A stretch of 64,000 nucleotides of DNA from Onthophagus taurus (lineage: Eukaryota > Arthropoda > Insecta > Coleoptera > Scarabaeidae): contig NC_091971.1 in NCBI RefSeq assembly GCF_036711975.1, forward strand, positions 8,439,501-8,503,500, in the 5' to 3' direction. A program made the position numbers and the translations under genes. Of the stretch, positions 55,601 through 61,000 are shown piece after piece; the stretch's first letter is position 1; each line of letters begins with the position of its first letter. The notes beneath the pieces were generated by a model that was given only the letters and a program-made list of their open reading frames with translations, had not been told where the DNA came from and did not search any database.

Positions 55601-57658
55601 TCGTGAAAATTAAATTTTTGTTTTAATCTTTAACATTTAATAAATGGGTAAGTAAATAAATTTTCTTATTAAATTTGTTAATTGCAAATAATTCGAAGAT
55701 TACGTATTTAAAGTTTCAAAATTTTATTAACACAAAATTGTAAATTTTTTGTATAAAGGTGAAGGATTTTTTTTAAGAAATCTTATGTTTATTTCTATAT
55801 TTTTTTTTTGTTTAACACTCCTTTTTTCTTATTTTTCAGTGATTGAACTCACCGATAGAATTATGATGGAAACACCATATTTCTGCGCAGACCAACCCTT
55901 CGTTTTTTACATAAATTACGAAGAATCACACATCAATTTATTTTACGCAAGAATCACAAACCCATGATACTTTTATTAATCAATAAATATTCATTATAAT
56001 CAATTAATTTTTTATAAATATTTTGTTATAATTATTTGTTAAAATTTATTCTCAATAAATACACATTTTCACTTATTATTTTATTTCTTCTTTGTAAATA
56101 AATCTTTTTTTTTAATTAGAAATAATTAATAAATTTAATAAATTAATTTAATATATTCTTAATATTTTCTGCTGGTGTAGGTTTTGTTACTAGAAATATC
56201 TAACAAATATATATTTTTCTAACTGTAATAACTTAAGGTAAGCAGTTTCAAAATTCTTCAAAAAGATCTTTTCTATTTAAAAATCGTTTTTAAATCAAAA
56301 ATTATTTACAGTTCTCGAAATTGTTGATCGTATCTCGGGATCAGAAGACCCCGAGTTTCCCATATTCTTCGTCAATCGACCTTTCGTAATTGCAATAGAA
56401 ACCACATCAACTCATCACAACAAAACCATCCACAAAGAAACTCTTTTTATAGGCAGAATTCAAAAAGTTGAAGCGGCACATGCGAAGCACCAGCATGTAG
56501 AACTATTTAAATTTTAAGAAGCATTTTTTTATGATGTATCATGCCTTTTTTATAATAACAAACCGTTTTGGCAATCATAATAAACATTTTGATTTCGCAC
56601 TTAAATTGTTTTATTTCACCAAATTAAATTAAAAGCATTTTTTCTCAAAAATTAAGCAGCTTAGCTTCATAGCGTCTTCATAAACATAAATTAATATTTA
56701 AGTTAATTTCAGAGGTAAAACATGAACTTCAATGCGCACCACTCATCCAACCAATCATCACGGAATATCAAGTGAATCGTTGTTTTACATTTTTTATTAG
56801 TAAGGCTAACAACGAGGGTGAATATTTTTTGCTGGAAGGAAAAGTGATTTTTCCAACTGAAATTGTTGATGATAAAAAATCTTGTGAATGTGGTTTAACA
56901 CAAACACCGAAAGAAAAGGAAAATGTACGAGTTCAAATTCAGGTTTAAAATTAATTGTATAAAAAATAATAAATTCAAGTGTATTATTTAGTGCTATATT
57001 TTGTTCATTTAATTATTTTCAATGGTGATAAATATATCATAGTCTGTTATTCGAGAAGGGACTTGGAAAGACGAAGCCATTACGGTGCGTTGCTGAAAAG
57101 TCTCTGAACAAAGAGCAAAGTTAAAATGGTTTCTTAAAAGATTGACCATAAATAACGTTCTTAAAAAACACAAACATGGATTTGAAACATGGAGTTCATC
57201 TTCAATCATCGTGCTTGTCTAATCATTTTGTTCTTTGTAGTATTAACAATACAGTTCTTACATATTTACAGACGTTTTATGTATTTTTTTATAATTTAAT
57301 TAATCTAGGAGCATCACTTTAAATAAAATTGGTAAGTTATTAAATTTTATAGTTGTTAATTAAACATTCTTTTAATGTAAATAATCCCATATTTGTTTAT
57401 TGATGCAATAAAATTGTAAATTTTTGTACAAGGTGTAGGATTAAATTTTTAAATAACATGATTTTAGTAATTTTACTTACTAAAAACTTTTTTCCTTCTT
57501 ATTTTTCAGAGTTTGAAATCACAGACAGAATAATGATTGAGATTCCATCTTTCTGCGCAGATCAACCCTTTATTTTTTATATAATTTACGAAGAAAAATC
57601 ACCTTTATTCAACAAAATTCAAGAACAACTATTCTATGGAAGAATCACAATAATATAA
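31668..57658 (+). CDS. Serpin gene with a constant body and 29 alternative reactive-loop last exons
   Basis: Constant exons: 31668-31674 (only ATGAAGA), 34841-35745 and 35806-35947. Together they encode 351 residues plus the first base of the next codon. The signal peptide is MKISCFLLVVSFFVCTMAG. The body has all core serpin landmarks: NVFFSPISAHAVLSMIYQGA, LVNAIYFKGNWLHQF, the DMMHLTDHFEYAEDTEL strand and VSLPKFKIETTIDLKDSLEK followed by LGMGVIF. The hinge is VNEQGAEAAAAT, small residues as required for an inhibitory serpin that inserts its loop. The constant part ends with the donor G|GTAAGT at 35947; the loop and C-terminal strands come from one of the exons listed below. Each mature product is about 390-430 residues. 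Retaining the intron at 35948 gives a short dead-end reading (KSNKENKKK). Intron 1 is 3.2 kb and contains a LINE fragment. Confidence 0.93.
33004..33560 (-). mobile_element. Dead non-LTR retrotransposon (LINE) reverse-transcriptase fragment
   Basis: Minus-strand frames give, in order: RIPKKWKMEKS (frameshifted), KGDKSVCDNYRGIILLNIE, then ILEEY-stop-CGFRNNKSIIDQIF and VDIHFLIIAFKKA. These are the conserved blocks of LINE reverse transcriptase fingers (W-x-IP-x-x-W, NYRGI-LL, Q-GFR--RST-DQI, D-FKKA). The frame then jumps directly to the C-terminal ENALRVFERKLLRRRYG block, so the catalytic YADD part has been deleted. In-frame stops confirm it is inactive. Confidence 0.75.
34576..34637. repeat. 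Perfect 17-bp inverted repeat in serpin intron 1
   Basis: AAGATAAACCACAAATG at 34576-34592 and its exact reverse complement at 34621-34637. Related words (AACCACATGTTTGTGGTTT near 34426, AAGATAAACCAGATAG near 34387) occur nearby, so the motif is locally iterated. Confidence 0.7.
36269..36432 (+). CDS. Serpin alternative last exon E1 (furin-type loop, HEEL C-terminus)
   Basis: Acceptor TTCTTTTAG|GG; phase 1 joins the constant exon. The loop after the hinge reads G-SIVRLKR-SMNY. RLKR before Ser is the furin/proprotein-convertase recognition motif R-x-K-R. The body strand is FKVDRSFAIYII ... LILFTGKV, followed by an extended tail ending HEEL, a KDEL/HDEL-type ER-retrieval signal. The combination matches the Drosophila Spn42Da (Spn4) isoform that inhibits furin in the secretory pathway. 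Predicted isoform 405 residues before signal removal. Confidence 0.9.
36791..36951 (+). CDS. Serpin alternative last exon E2 (P1 Arg)
   Basis: Acceptor TTTGCCGACAG|TT. Loop V-AVFKLR-TRPQ, predicted P1 Arg with P1' Thr, suggesting a trypsin-like target. Followed by the serpin signature FIADHPFLFI, strand INLFFGSY and a tail ending NKEFD. The LF-x-G-K/R pair is changed to FFGS. Confidence 0.85.
37208..37329 (+). pseudogene. Decayed serpin last exon (psi-a)
   Basis: The last part reads NETTVLFHGKIDEPVQA then stop, closely resembling E8 (SVVLFNGKFDEPID). The upstream loop and D-H-P-F segment are broken by a stop and a deletion, and no usable acceptor precedes them. Confidence 0.75.
37330..39875. 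other. 2.5-kb gap in the serpin exon array
   Basis: No intact last exon found. Open stretches at 37930-38142 and 38690-39032 (minus strand) and 39232-39438 (plus strand) have no recognised family; an inserted, decayed mobile element is possible but not shown. Confidence 0.4.
39876..40030 (+). CDS. Serpin alternative last exon E3 (P1 Arg)
   Basis: Acceptor ATGTTTTAG|CT. Loop A-VIMMCR-SLPM: predicted P1 Arg, P1' Ser. Signature FNVDHTFIIYIES, strand CLFYGKIEQP, end IGN. A polyadenylation signal AATAAA lies downstream at 40115-40120. Closest relative in the array is the broken exon at 40572. Confidence 0.88.
40366..40511 (+). CDS. Serpin alternative last exon E4 (P1 Phe)
   Basis: Acceptor ATCTTTTAG|GT. 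Loop G-VVLEMF-MTMTILEEF, predicted P1 Phe, P1' Met, suggesting a chymotrypsin-like target. The signature is FLVEYPFVAYIE (His replaced by Tyr), strand VLFLGKVTNPNN. The tail TNPNN is shared with E5 (SNPNNN). Confidence 0.86.
40572..40732 (+). pseudogene. Broken serpin last exon (psi-b): stop codon in the loop
   Basis: Acceptor TGTTTTAG|TT is intact and the frame begins V-IITKKCISRRKRRE, but TAA at 40616-40618 ends it before the core strand. After the stop the same frame continues with a good FNVDHTFIIYID signature and MLFYGRV strand to a stop at 40732. It is a recent-looking knock-out of an E3-like exon. If spliced, it would give a serpin lacking its last strands. Confidence 0.85.
40886..41031 (+). 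CDS. Serpin alternative last exon E5 (P1 Cys)
   Basis: Acceptor AATTTTTTAG|GT. Loop G-LMVMLC-SMPILENF: predicted P1 Cys, P1' Ser. Signature FNVDHPYITYIE, strand VLFWGKISNPNNN. Related to E4 by its MPILE and NPNN segments, so the two arose by local exon duplication. Confidence 0.87.
41255..41400 (+). CDS. Serpin alternative last exon E6 (P1 Cys)
   Basis: Acceptor ATAGTTTTAG|TT. Loop V-VCMDNC-ITKAPDE: predicted P1 Cys, P1' Ile. Signature FIDHPFIICIE, strand ILFFGVISNPNV. Lys of the usual GK pair is Val. The loop with two Cys is unusual and could form an internal or intermolecular disulphide. Confidence 0.83.
41401..43067. other. 1.7-kb gap in the array with decayed repeats and a LINE fragment
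   Basis: At about 41790-42570 a degenerate minisatellite-like stretch of recurring words (CTTGATAGAAAT, TTGATGTAGA, GATGATG). At 42560-42840 a LINE fragment. No last exon seen. Confidence 0.45.
42560..42840 (-). mobile_element. LINE reverse-transcriptase fragment with YADD box
   Basis: The minus strand from 42838 reads RYADDIVATAKGEQEMFEL, the catalytic YADD block of a non-LTR reverse transcriptase. In shifted frames it is followed by EIKRRIRMA and GLERLVKNWK, typical of the post-YADD region. Frameshifts and stops show it is dead. Confidence 0.7.
43068..43216 (+). CDS. Serpin alternative last exon E7 (P1 Phe)
   Basis: Acceptor ACTTTTTAG|GT. Loop G-LVMATF-ACVMKPPPA: predicted P1 Phe, P1' Ala. 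Signature FNADHSFISFIES, strand VLFYGKIADLKE. Likely chymotrypsin-type target. Confidence 0.88.
43432..43571 (+). CDS. Serpin alternative last exon E8 (P1 Arg)
   Basis: Acceptor GCTCGTTTAG|GT. Loop G-VVVRGR-SAHFMRRKRE: predicted P1 Arg, P1' Ser, trypsin/clip-protease type. Signature FRADHSFLIAII, strand VVLFNGKFDEPID. A second basic run (RRKR) lies on the P' side. The decayed exon at 37208 is its closest relative. Confidence 0.88.
43759..43904 (+). CDS. Serpin alternative last exon E9 (P1 Arg)
   Basis: Acceptor ATTTTTTAG|AA. Loop E-IVLGVR-CAMPTIFPPE: predicted P1 Arg, P1' Cys. Signature FNVDHPFIIYVE, strand LLFYGKLQVLD. Followed by AATAAA at 43938-43943. P7 is Glu, unlike most of the array. 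Confidence 0.88.
44031..44176 (+). CDS. Serpin alternative last exon E10 (P1 Gly)
   Basis: Acceptor TTATTTTTAG|TA. Loop V-LMVGFG-SAPMRRPLR: predicted P1 Gly, P1' Ser (Phe if the loop is one residue shorter). Signature FTVDHPFIVYI, strand MLFYGKIQNI. Confidence 0.87.
44522..44661 (+). CDS. Serpin alternative last exon E11 (P1 Ser)
   Basis: Acceptor TTTCTTTCTAG|CG. Loop A-LIFLES-AFVSSLT: predicted P1 Ser, P1' Ala, a small-residue loop suited to elastase-like enzymes. Signature FTVEHPFIAFIEDR, strand VLFFGKIVDPST. AATAAA follows near 44810. Confidence 0.87.
44662..47083. other. 2.4-kb gap in the serpin exon array
   Basis: No last exon recognised. Several 60-75-codon plus-strand frames (45773-46000, 45972-46160, 46250-46447, 46769-46969) have no family I recognise; a decayed insertion is possible. 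Confidence 0.4.
47084..47241 (+). CDS. Serpin alternative last exon E12 (P1 Lys)
   Basis: Acceptor TTTTATTTTAG|GA. Loop G-LVVVTK-SAFIRLAPP: predicted P1 Lys, P1' Ser, trypsin-like target. Signature FLVDHPFIACIEQ, strand ILFLGKFIDPSST. AATAAA follows at 47258-47263. Confidence 0.9.
47512..47702 (+). CDS. Serpin alternative last exon E13 (P1 Ala, extended C-terminus)
   Basis: Acceptor TTATTTTTAG|CC. Loop A-LFTVLA-SFNISRLPP: predicted P1 Ala, P1' Ser. Signature FNIDHPFMILIQNKQ, strand NLFLGKI. Unlike its close relative E14, which stops after IIKP, the frame runs on for about 22 residues (IIIVVHEGKLINITISSLQT...), so the ancestral stop was lost. Confidence 0.82.
47801..47934 (+). CDS. Serpin alternative last exon E14 (P1 Leu)
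   Basis: Acceptor TATTTTTTAG|CA. Loop A-VIGVAL-TSIYIPRLPP: predicted P1 Leu, P1' Thr. Signature FEVDHPFIIFIQNKQ, strand NLFFGKIIKP. Tandem duplicate of E13 (shared RLPP and IQNKQ segments). Confidence 0.9.
48100..48266 (+). CDS. Serpin alternative last exon E15 (P1 Arg)
   Basis: Acceptor AAATTTTTAG|GT. Loop G-LRIQMR-GISVQEDF: predicted P1 Arg, P1' Gly. Signature FVANHPFLIIVI, strand VVLFHGKVLKP, then a basic 12-residue tail (PSKTKSRKL). Shares LRIQ-R at the same positions with E16. Confidence 0.88.
48411..48515 (+). pseudogene. Possible truncated serpin last-exon start
   Basis: A good acceptor (TATTTTTTAG) is followed in phase by V-ESLLFGVFAFVF, resembling a loop start, but no D-H-P-F signature follows before the acceptor of E16. 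The reading frame simply runs into E16. Either a decayed exon or coincidence. Confidence 0.3.
48516..48760 (+). CDS. Serpin alternative last exon E16 (P1 Arg, 35-residue C-terminal extension)
   Basis: Acceptor CATTTGTAG|GA. Loop G-LRIQFR-TITEKMEF: predicted P1 Arg, P1' Thr. Signature FLVDHQSIAFIES (Pro-Phe replaced by Gln-Ser), strand ILFCGKIG. The frame continues far beyond the usual end (AEYQTSLRTFAISNSNSIY...KNRIKIFTN). The changed signature and lost stop suggest relaxed constraint. Confidence 0.75.
48761..50642. other. 1.9-kb gap in the array with a degenerate repeat
   Basis: From about 49600 to 50420 short words such as CAACATC, TCTCCACAT, CTCCATAAT and TCTTAACATTG recur irregularly, as in a decayed minisatellite. 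No last exon recognised; the 95-codon frame at 49699-49986 falls within it and is not credible as a gene. Confidence 0.45.
50643..50776 (+). CDS. Serpin alternative last exon E17 (P1 Leu)
   Basis: Acceptor TTTAATTTTAG|CA. Loop A-LKIIFL-SYTPPNR: predicted P1 Leu, P1' Ser. Signature FTVNQPFLIRIVSNKNGRN, strand ILFSGRIMKP. Near-duplicate of E25 in both exon and upstream intron. Confidence 0.9.
50995..51131 (+). CDS. Serpin alternative last exon E18 (P1 Thr or Arg)
   Basis: Acceptor ACATTTTAG|GT. Loop G-FITKRT-TFKLEF. Position 6 is Thr; if the loop is one residue short, P1 is the adjacent Arg (KR-T). Signature FLVEHPFLFFI, strand INMFNGKIINI. Related to E20 (FFVEHPFLLFI). Confidence 0.85.
51311..51450 (+). 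CDS. Serpin alternative last exon E19 (P1 Ile)
   Basis: Acceptor ATACATTTTTAG|GT. Loop G-IIAVPI-SAFIPDQD: predicted P1 Ile, P1' Ser, elastase-type. Signature FEADHPFFLSI, strand VLFSGNVLKL (Asn in place of Lys/Arg). Confidence 0.87.
51622..51764 (+). CDS. Serpin alternative last exon E20 (basic KRKK loop)
   Basis: Acceptor AATATTGTAG|GT. Loop G-IVLKRK-KASLSSF: predicted P1 Lys inside the basic run KRKK, a second candidate for a proprotein-convertase-type target. Signature FFVEHPFLLFII, strand ILFNGRILNV. No ER-retrieval tail, so it would be secreted. Confidence 0.88.
52070..52156. repeat. Dispersed repeat copy 2
   Basis: Second copy of the repeat at 31126-31215: CTTTCTAGTTCTAG, AGTTCTAG, AAAAATATA, CAATCTAACACT and AATAACAACTAA in the same order. 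The flanking GTAAAACCTCGATATAACGG and GTCCGTTATATCA suggest a larger element. Confidence 0.6.
52238..52413 (+). CDS. Serpin alternative last exon E21 (divergent, P1 Lys)
   Basis: Acceptor AATTTATAG|AA. Loop E-KPPCGK-NNTNPIKK: predicted P1 Lys. Signature FIVDKTFIYLI (His-Pro replaced by Lys-Thr), strand ILIFGRNN, end SPCC. Open and in phase but the most diverged member, so it may be decaying; alternatively a specialised Cys-containing loop. Confidence 0.6.
52668..52810 (+). CDS. Serpin alternative last exon E22 (P1 Leu)
   Basis: Acceptor TTTTCTTTCAG|CT. Loop A-FEIVPL-SLKYYED: predicted P1 Leu, P1' Ser. Signature FYVDHPFLIYVIKE, strand NLFNGRIVFPF. Confidence 0.88.
53031..53176 (+). CDS. Serpin alternative last exon E23 (P1 Arg)
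   Basis: Acceptor GTGCTTTCAG|GT. Loop G-IEISNR-VMDIPIEV: predicted P1 Arg, P1' Val. Signature FEVNHPFVFIIEME, strand YIFYAGVIYDYLYS. The usual G-K/R is A-G. Confidence 0.86.
53452..53636 (+). CDS. Serpin alternative last exon E24 (P1 Arg)
   Basis: Acceptor ATTTGTTGCAG|CT. Loop A-FEIVNR-ISDNDTNP: predicted P1 Arg, P1' Ile. Signature ITVNRPFIIAIETTS, a long insert (QHNKTIHKE), strand LFIGRIETV and a charged tail. Duplicate of E27. Confidence 0.88.
53804..53937 (+). CDS. Serpin alternative last exon E25 (P1 Phe)
   Basis: Acceptor TTTAATTTTAG|GA. Loop G-LKITFF-SYSQLDE: predicted P1 Phe, P1' Ser. Signature FTVNQPFLIKIISNENGRN, strand ILFTGRILKP. Same exon as E17 except at the loop, where Leu has become Phe at P1. 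Confidence 0.9.
54420..54980 (+). mobile_element. Possible LINE RNase H fragment
   Basis: The plus-strand frame at 54425-54685 contains MVFFQAEVLAINFCTSFA, resembling the FQAEVxAI-xCA block of retrotransposon RNase H domains. A following frame (54769-54975) is open but unassigned. Neither end nor catalytic set is visible. Confidence 0.45.
55509..55539. repeat. Perfect 14-bp hairpin
   Basis: AAAAATGAGTGAAA and its exact reverse complement around a 3-base loop (TTA), between array exons E25 and E26. Confidence 0.75.
55840..55967 (+). CDS. Serpin alternative last exon E26 (P1 Arg)
   Basis: Acceptor TTATTTTTCAG|TG. Loop V-IELTDR-IMMETPYF: predicted P1 Arg, P1' Ile. Signature FCADQPFVFYINYEES, strand NLFYARITNP (Ala for Gly). 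AATAAA at 55982-55987. Duplicate of E29. Confidence 0.88.
56312..56517 (+). CDS. Serpin alternative last exon E27 (P1 Arg)
   Basis: Acceptor TTATTTACAG|TT. Loop V-LEIVDR-ISGSEDPE: predicted P1 Arg, P1' Ile. Signature FFVNRPFVIAIETTS, insert HHNKTIHKE, strand LFIGRIQKV and a His-rich tail (AAHAKHQHVELFKF). Duplicate of E24. Confidence 0.88.
56713..56948 (+). CDS. Serpin alternative last exon E28 (P1 Gln, Cys-containing tail)
   Basis: Acceptor GTTAATTTCAG|AG. Loop E-VKHELQ-CAPLIQP: predicted P1 Gln, P1' Cys, rare for serpins. Signature YQVNRCFTFFISK (Pro replaced by Cys), strand FLLEGKVIFP, then a 28-residue tail with SCECGLTQTP. Open throughout. Confidence 0.78.
57510..57658 (+). CDS. Serpin alternative last exon E29 (P1 Arg), end of array
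   Basis: Acceptor TTATTTTTCAG|AG. Loop E-FEITDR-IMIEIPSF: predicted P1 Arg, P1' Ile. Signature FCADQPFIFYIIYEE, a longer hairpin (KSPLFNKIQEQ), strand LFYGRITII. Duplicate of E26. The next gene downstream is convergent, so this is probably the last exon. Confidence 0.88.
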
Positions 57659-58084
57659 ATCACTTATTCACATTTATTTCGTATTTATATCATTGATCAT
57701 TAAAAATAATGAAATAAATAAAACAAAATTTCAATGTCAATAAACATTATAAATGCAACTATATTTCAATTGAAAATCACTGTATAAAACGCGTCATTTT
57801 TTCAATAAAATTAGATATTGTCCAACATAATTATTTTTCTAAAAGCAACATACAATAATTAAGAAGTAAAATGCGTTTTCTTTATCCTTTAATTTTGTTT
57901 AACAATTAATTAAGTTTTGAAGACATAAAAAGTAAGTGTGAAAATTAAAAAAGAAAACTATCCACAATGGTTCATTAAATTCTATCACATTTACACCGTT
58001 ATTACACGTATTCTTTATAATTATTATAAATTCCCTTTTTTTATTAATTTTAATTTTATTTTTAATTATTTTTTTCGCGAATCG
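57659..58084. other. Convergent 3' region between the serpin and glutamate-cysteine ligase genes
   Basis: 426 bases with AAATAAA-type polyadenylation signals for the last serpin exon (ATGAAATAAATAAAAC at 57709) and the ligase 3' untranslated sequence on the other strand. Confidence 0.5.
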
Positions 58085-61000
58085 TCAACATGCCTCTTTC
58101 GTTAGTGCCGTTGGAATACTTTCTTTCGTTTTCGTCGTAAATATGTCACCAAGAAGTTCAGGACATGATATTTCACCCTGTTGAATTCCATCTATTGTCA
58201 TTAATAAATCATAATTTATTCTTTCTGTTACTTTAGAATCTTGCCTAAAAAATAATCAACATAAACATGATTTTTTAATTAATTACTTATTTTTATTAAT
58301 TACCTATAATGTGGATGATTTGTAACAAAAGATCTCAACCAAGAAGCTGTTGTTAAAATCTCCCCAGATGCACGTTTTTGAATAAATTTTAAGTACTGTT
58401 GAATTGTACAATGTGTATCAGCATCAACGTCCATTCCACTGAGGTAATTATTAATTAATGGGATTAAACCAGGAAATTCACCTTCCTATTTTTTATGACA
58501 CAATATTAAGATGTGATATATGCAATAAATTGACTTACTTTTCCATTGATAATGTCATTAACACTAAGTAAAGCAAAGCTATCACAATGTGATTTATCTG
58601 AGGTTCCTTTACAACATTGATTTGCTTCAGGTGGGCTAATTTGGGTTGTGATATCTTTTCTAAACCAAAATTGTTGCGTTCGCAATGCGTCCCTCTTTTG
58701 GGCATTTTGCATATTTTCATCAACCTTTAATTTTTTTAAAATATTTATTATCCAAATAAAATTATTTTTGAATAAACTTACTTTACTTATAGGAATAATA
58801 AAATTTAATTGGTAGGATAAAATAACCCTCGTTAAAAGCACTACAAAACATACAATAGCTGCATTTTCAAAATCTGTTATTTGAACCTCACACGGTCTAA
58901 ACTCAACTCTCCAACCAATTTTTGAGTTTCCAGGAGGTGGTTTAAAACGCATCGTTTGCCAATTCGTTGATTGAATATTCTACAAATTTTTATTTAAAAA
59001 AATAAATCTTATTTTTAAATATTTATAACTTACTTCGAAATGATCTGTATCGTTTTCATCGTCTTGATGAACTTTTTCTGAGAACAACGAAACGGAATCT
59101 CTAATAAATAAATGAGCCACATGTTGAGCTAATAAATGATCGATTCCATTTGAGGTAAGTTTATCATAAATCGCTTGGTCGTAAACCAAAGGAACATCAT
59201 TAAATTTCTCCCCTTGCGGCGATAAATACGAATCAATCGAATCATATCTCGATTTATTAATAACAAATTTATTCTCTTTCAACGGTTTTAAACCGCGTTC
59301 TTCCTCCGTCCGACAATCAACCGAACAGGAAATTACGTTCCAACGACAATCAACATCGGTTATAAAACCGCGATGAAGAGGTGACGCCGCCGTTAAAGCT
59401 AACTACAAGATAATATAATTAATTTTGAGATAAATAAAAATAACCTTGCTAAATAAAGAAAATTTGAGACGTACCATAATGGGACATAAAGGAGTTAATT
59501 GGTCGTACAAAGTCCGCGCTTCTTCAATGTTACACGCTTGAAATGTTAATTGCAAACAACAACATCCCATTCCAAATCCCATTGCGTCCATATACACGCA
59601 ATCTGGCAAAGCGGATTTGTTGTATAAATGTGAATCGTCGACGGGAATTTTTGTGTTGAAGTCCTTGTACACTAAATAAATCAATTTTTTATAAATACAA
59701 ATAAATCTAAATATGAATGGGACGTGAAGTTAATTAAAGTTTTTTCAAGTCGATTATATAATTTATATTTTTTATAATTTATATTATGACATTTTTGTGT
59801 TTCAAACAAAAAAGATAATTGTTACCACATGCAAAATTTATTTATTATTATTTATTTAACATTTGATAATAAAATTTGATTAGATAATAAATTTTGTTTA
59901 TCATAAAAGACAAAACGCATCACTTGGTTTAAAATATTATAAAAAATTTAAAATACTGTTCATTGAATAAAGTTTTTTGTAACTTTTGAATCGATGTCCA
60001 ACATCAGCAAGATTTGAAACACATCTTTATAAAAAACAATGTTTAATAGTAATGTGATAATCTTGTGTGCAGAATCCTAATGTTATAAGGATTCAATTTC
60101 CCATAAAGAAGCACCATCAATAACCTAAACGGCAAAACAATGTTTGAAAACGTTTCTTGGAACTTGGTAGAGAAACGGTATGAAGAGTATTCCTAAACAG
60201 ATCATAAAAAATTAAAAATCTCATCGATCATTTTGACATCGTCATCATTGTAGAGGCGCTGACCACCCAAATGCCTCTTCAAATGCAGGAATACGTGGTA
60301 GTCATCAAGGTTTGTATATAAGAGGTTGTCTAGGTTTATACGCAACCATACTGCGGATTATGTCATTGGTGGAAAATAATACCGGAAAATAATTCAAATT
60401 TTTAAAATAATGTAATTGAATTACTTTAATATATTTAGTGTGGTATATAATTAACTGCGGTAGTAAAACGGGAAATAATTCAACTTAATTTTTGATATAA
60501 ATTCACTTATCATAAAATAGTTGAGGGAATTTAAAGTAGTAATTGATTTATGCTACACCAGAGAAGACACTTAAACTCTCATTAAACATAACCTTGAGGT
60601 TGCACGCGCAATTCACCGCCACACTTCTTCTTGCCCCTCGCCCACAAACTAAAATCAAAGTATTGCAGTATAGGAACCTAGATAACTTCTTATATATAAA
60701 CCTTGGGTTGAGTTGGGTTGGGAAACTTGAGGAAAGCTCGTACCACATAACGATGAAATCATAAACCGTCGGTTCTCTCTCACATTTTCATCAACTTTCT
60801 GGATCAAAGCGTCAATAATGACTGAAGAGCGCCCACTTCGTTCGTCATCATGCACGTTCCGTCACTCACTTCCGTACCTTCCCATCACTCATAACGTTTT
60901 TTCCGTACACTTCATTAATGTGACGATGAATTTCAGCCGTTTTCACGCCTTTAGTACTAAGAAAACGAATCACAGCGCGTACTTCAGAGTCGGCCGGATT

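Larger units (their letters stand above)
53938..55839. other. 1.9-kb gap in the array with a LINE-like fragment
   Basis: Holds a possible LINE RNase H fragment (54420-54980) and a perfect hairpin (55509-55539). No last exon recognised. Confidence 0.45.

Noticed and set aside
36269-57658. CRISPR-like or tandem-gene interpretation of the regularly spaced units
   Set aside because: Spacing is irregular, units are protein-coding with introns, and no unit has its own serpin body exons; alternative last exons explain all of them.
58506-58952. Single 148-codon exon reading through the Gclc intron at 58725-58781
   Set aside because: The 57-base insert (VSLFKNNF... to KKLK) is flanked by GTAAGT and an AAAG acceptor and is absent from the protein family; it is an in-frame intron.
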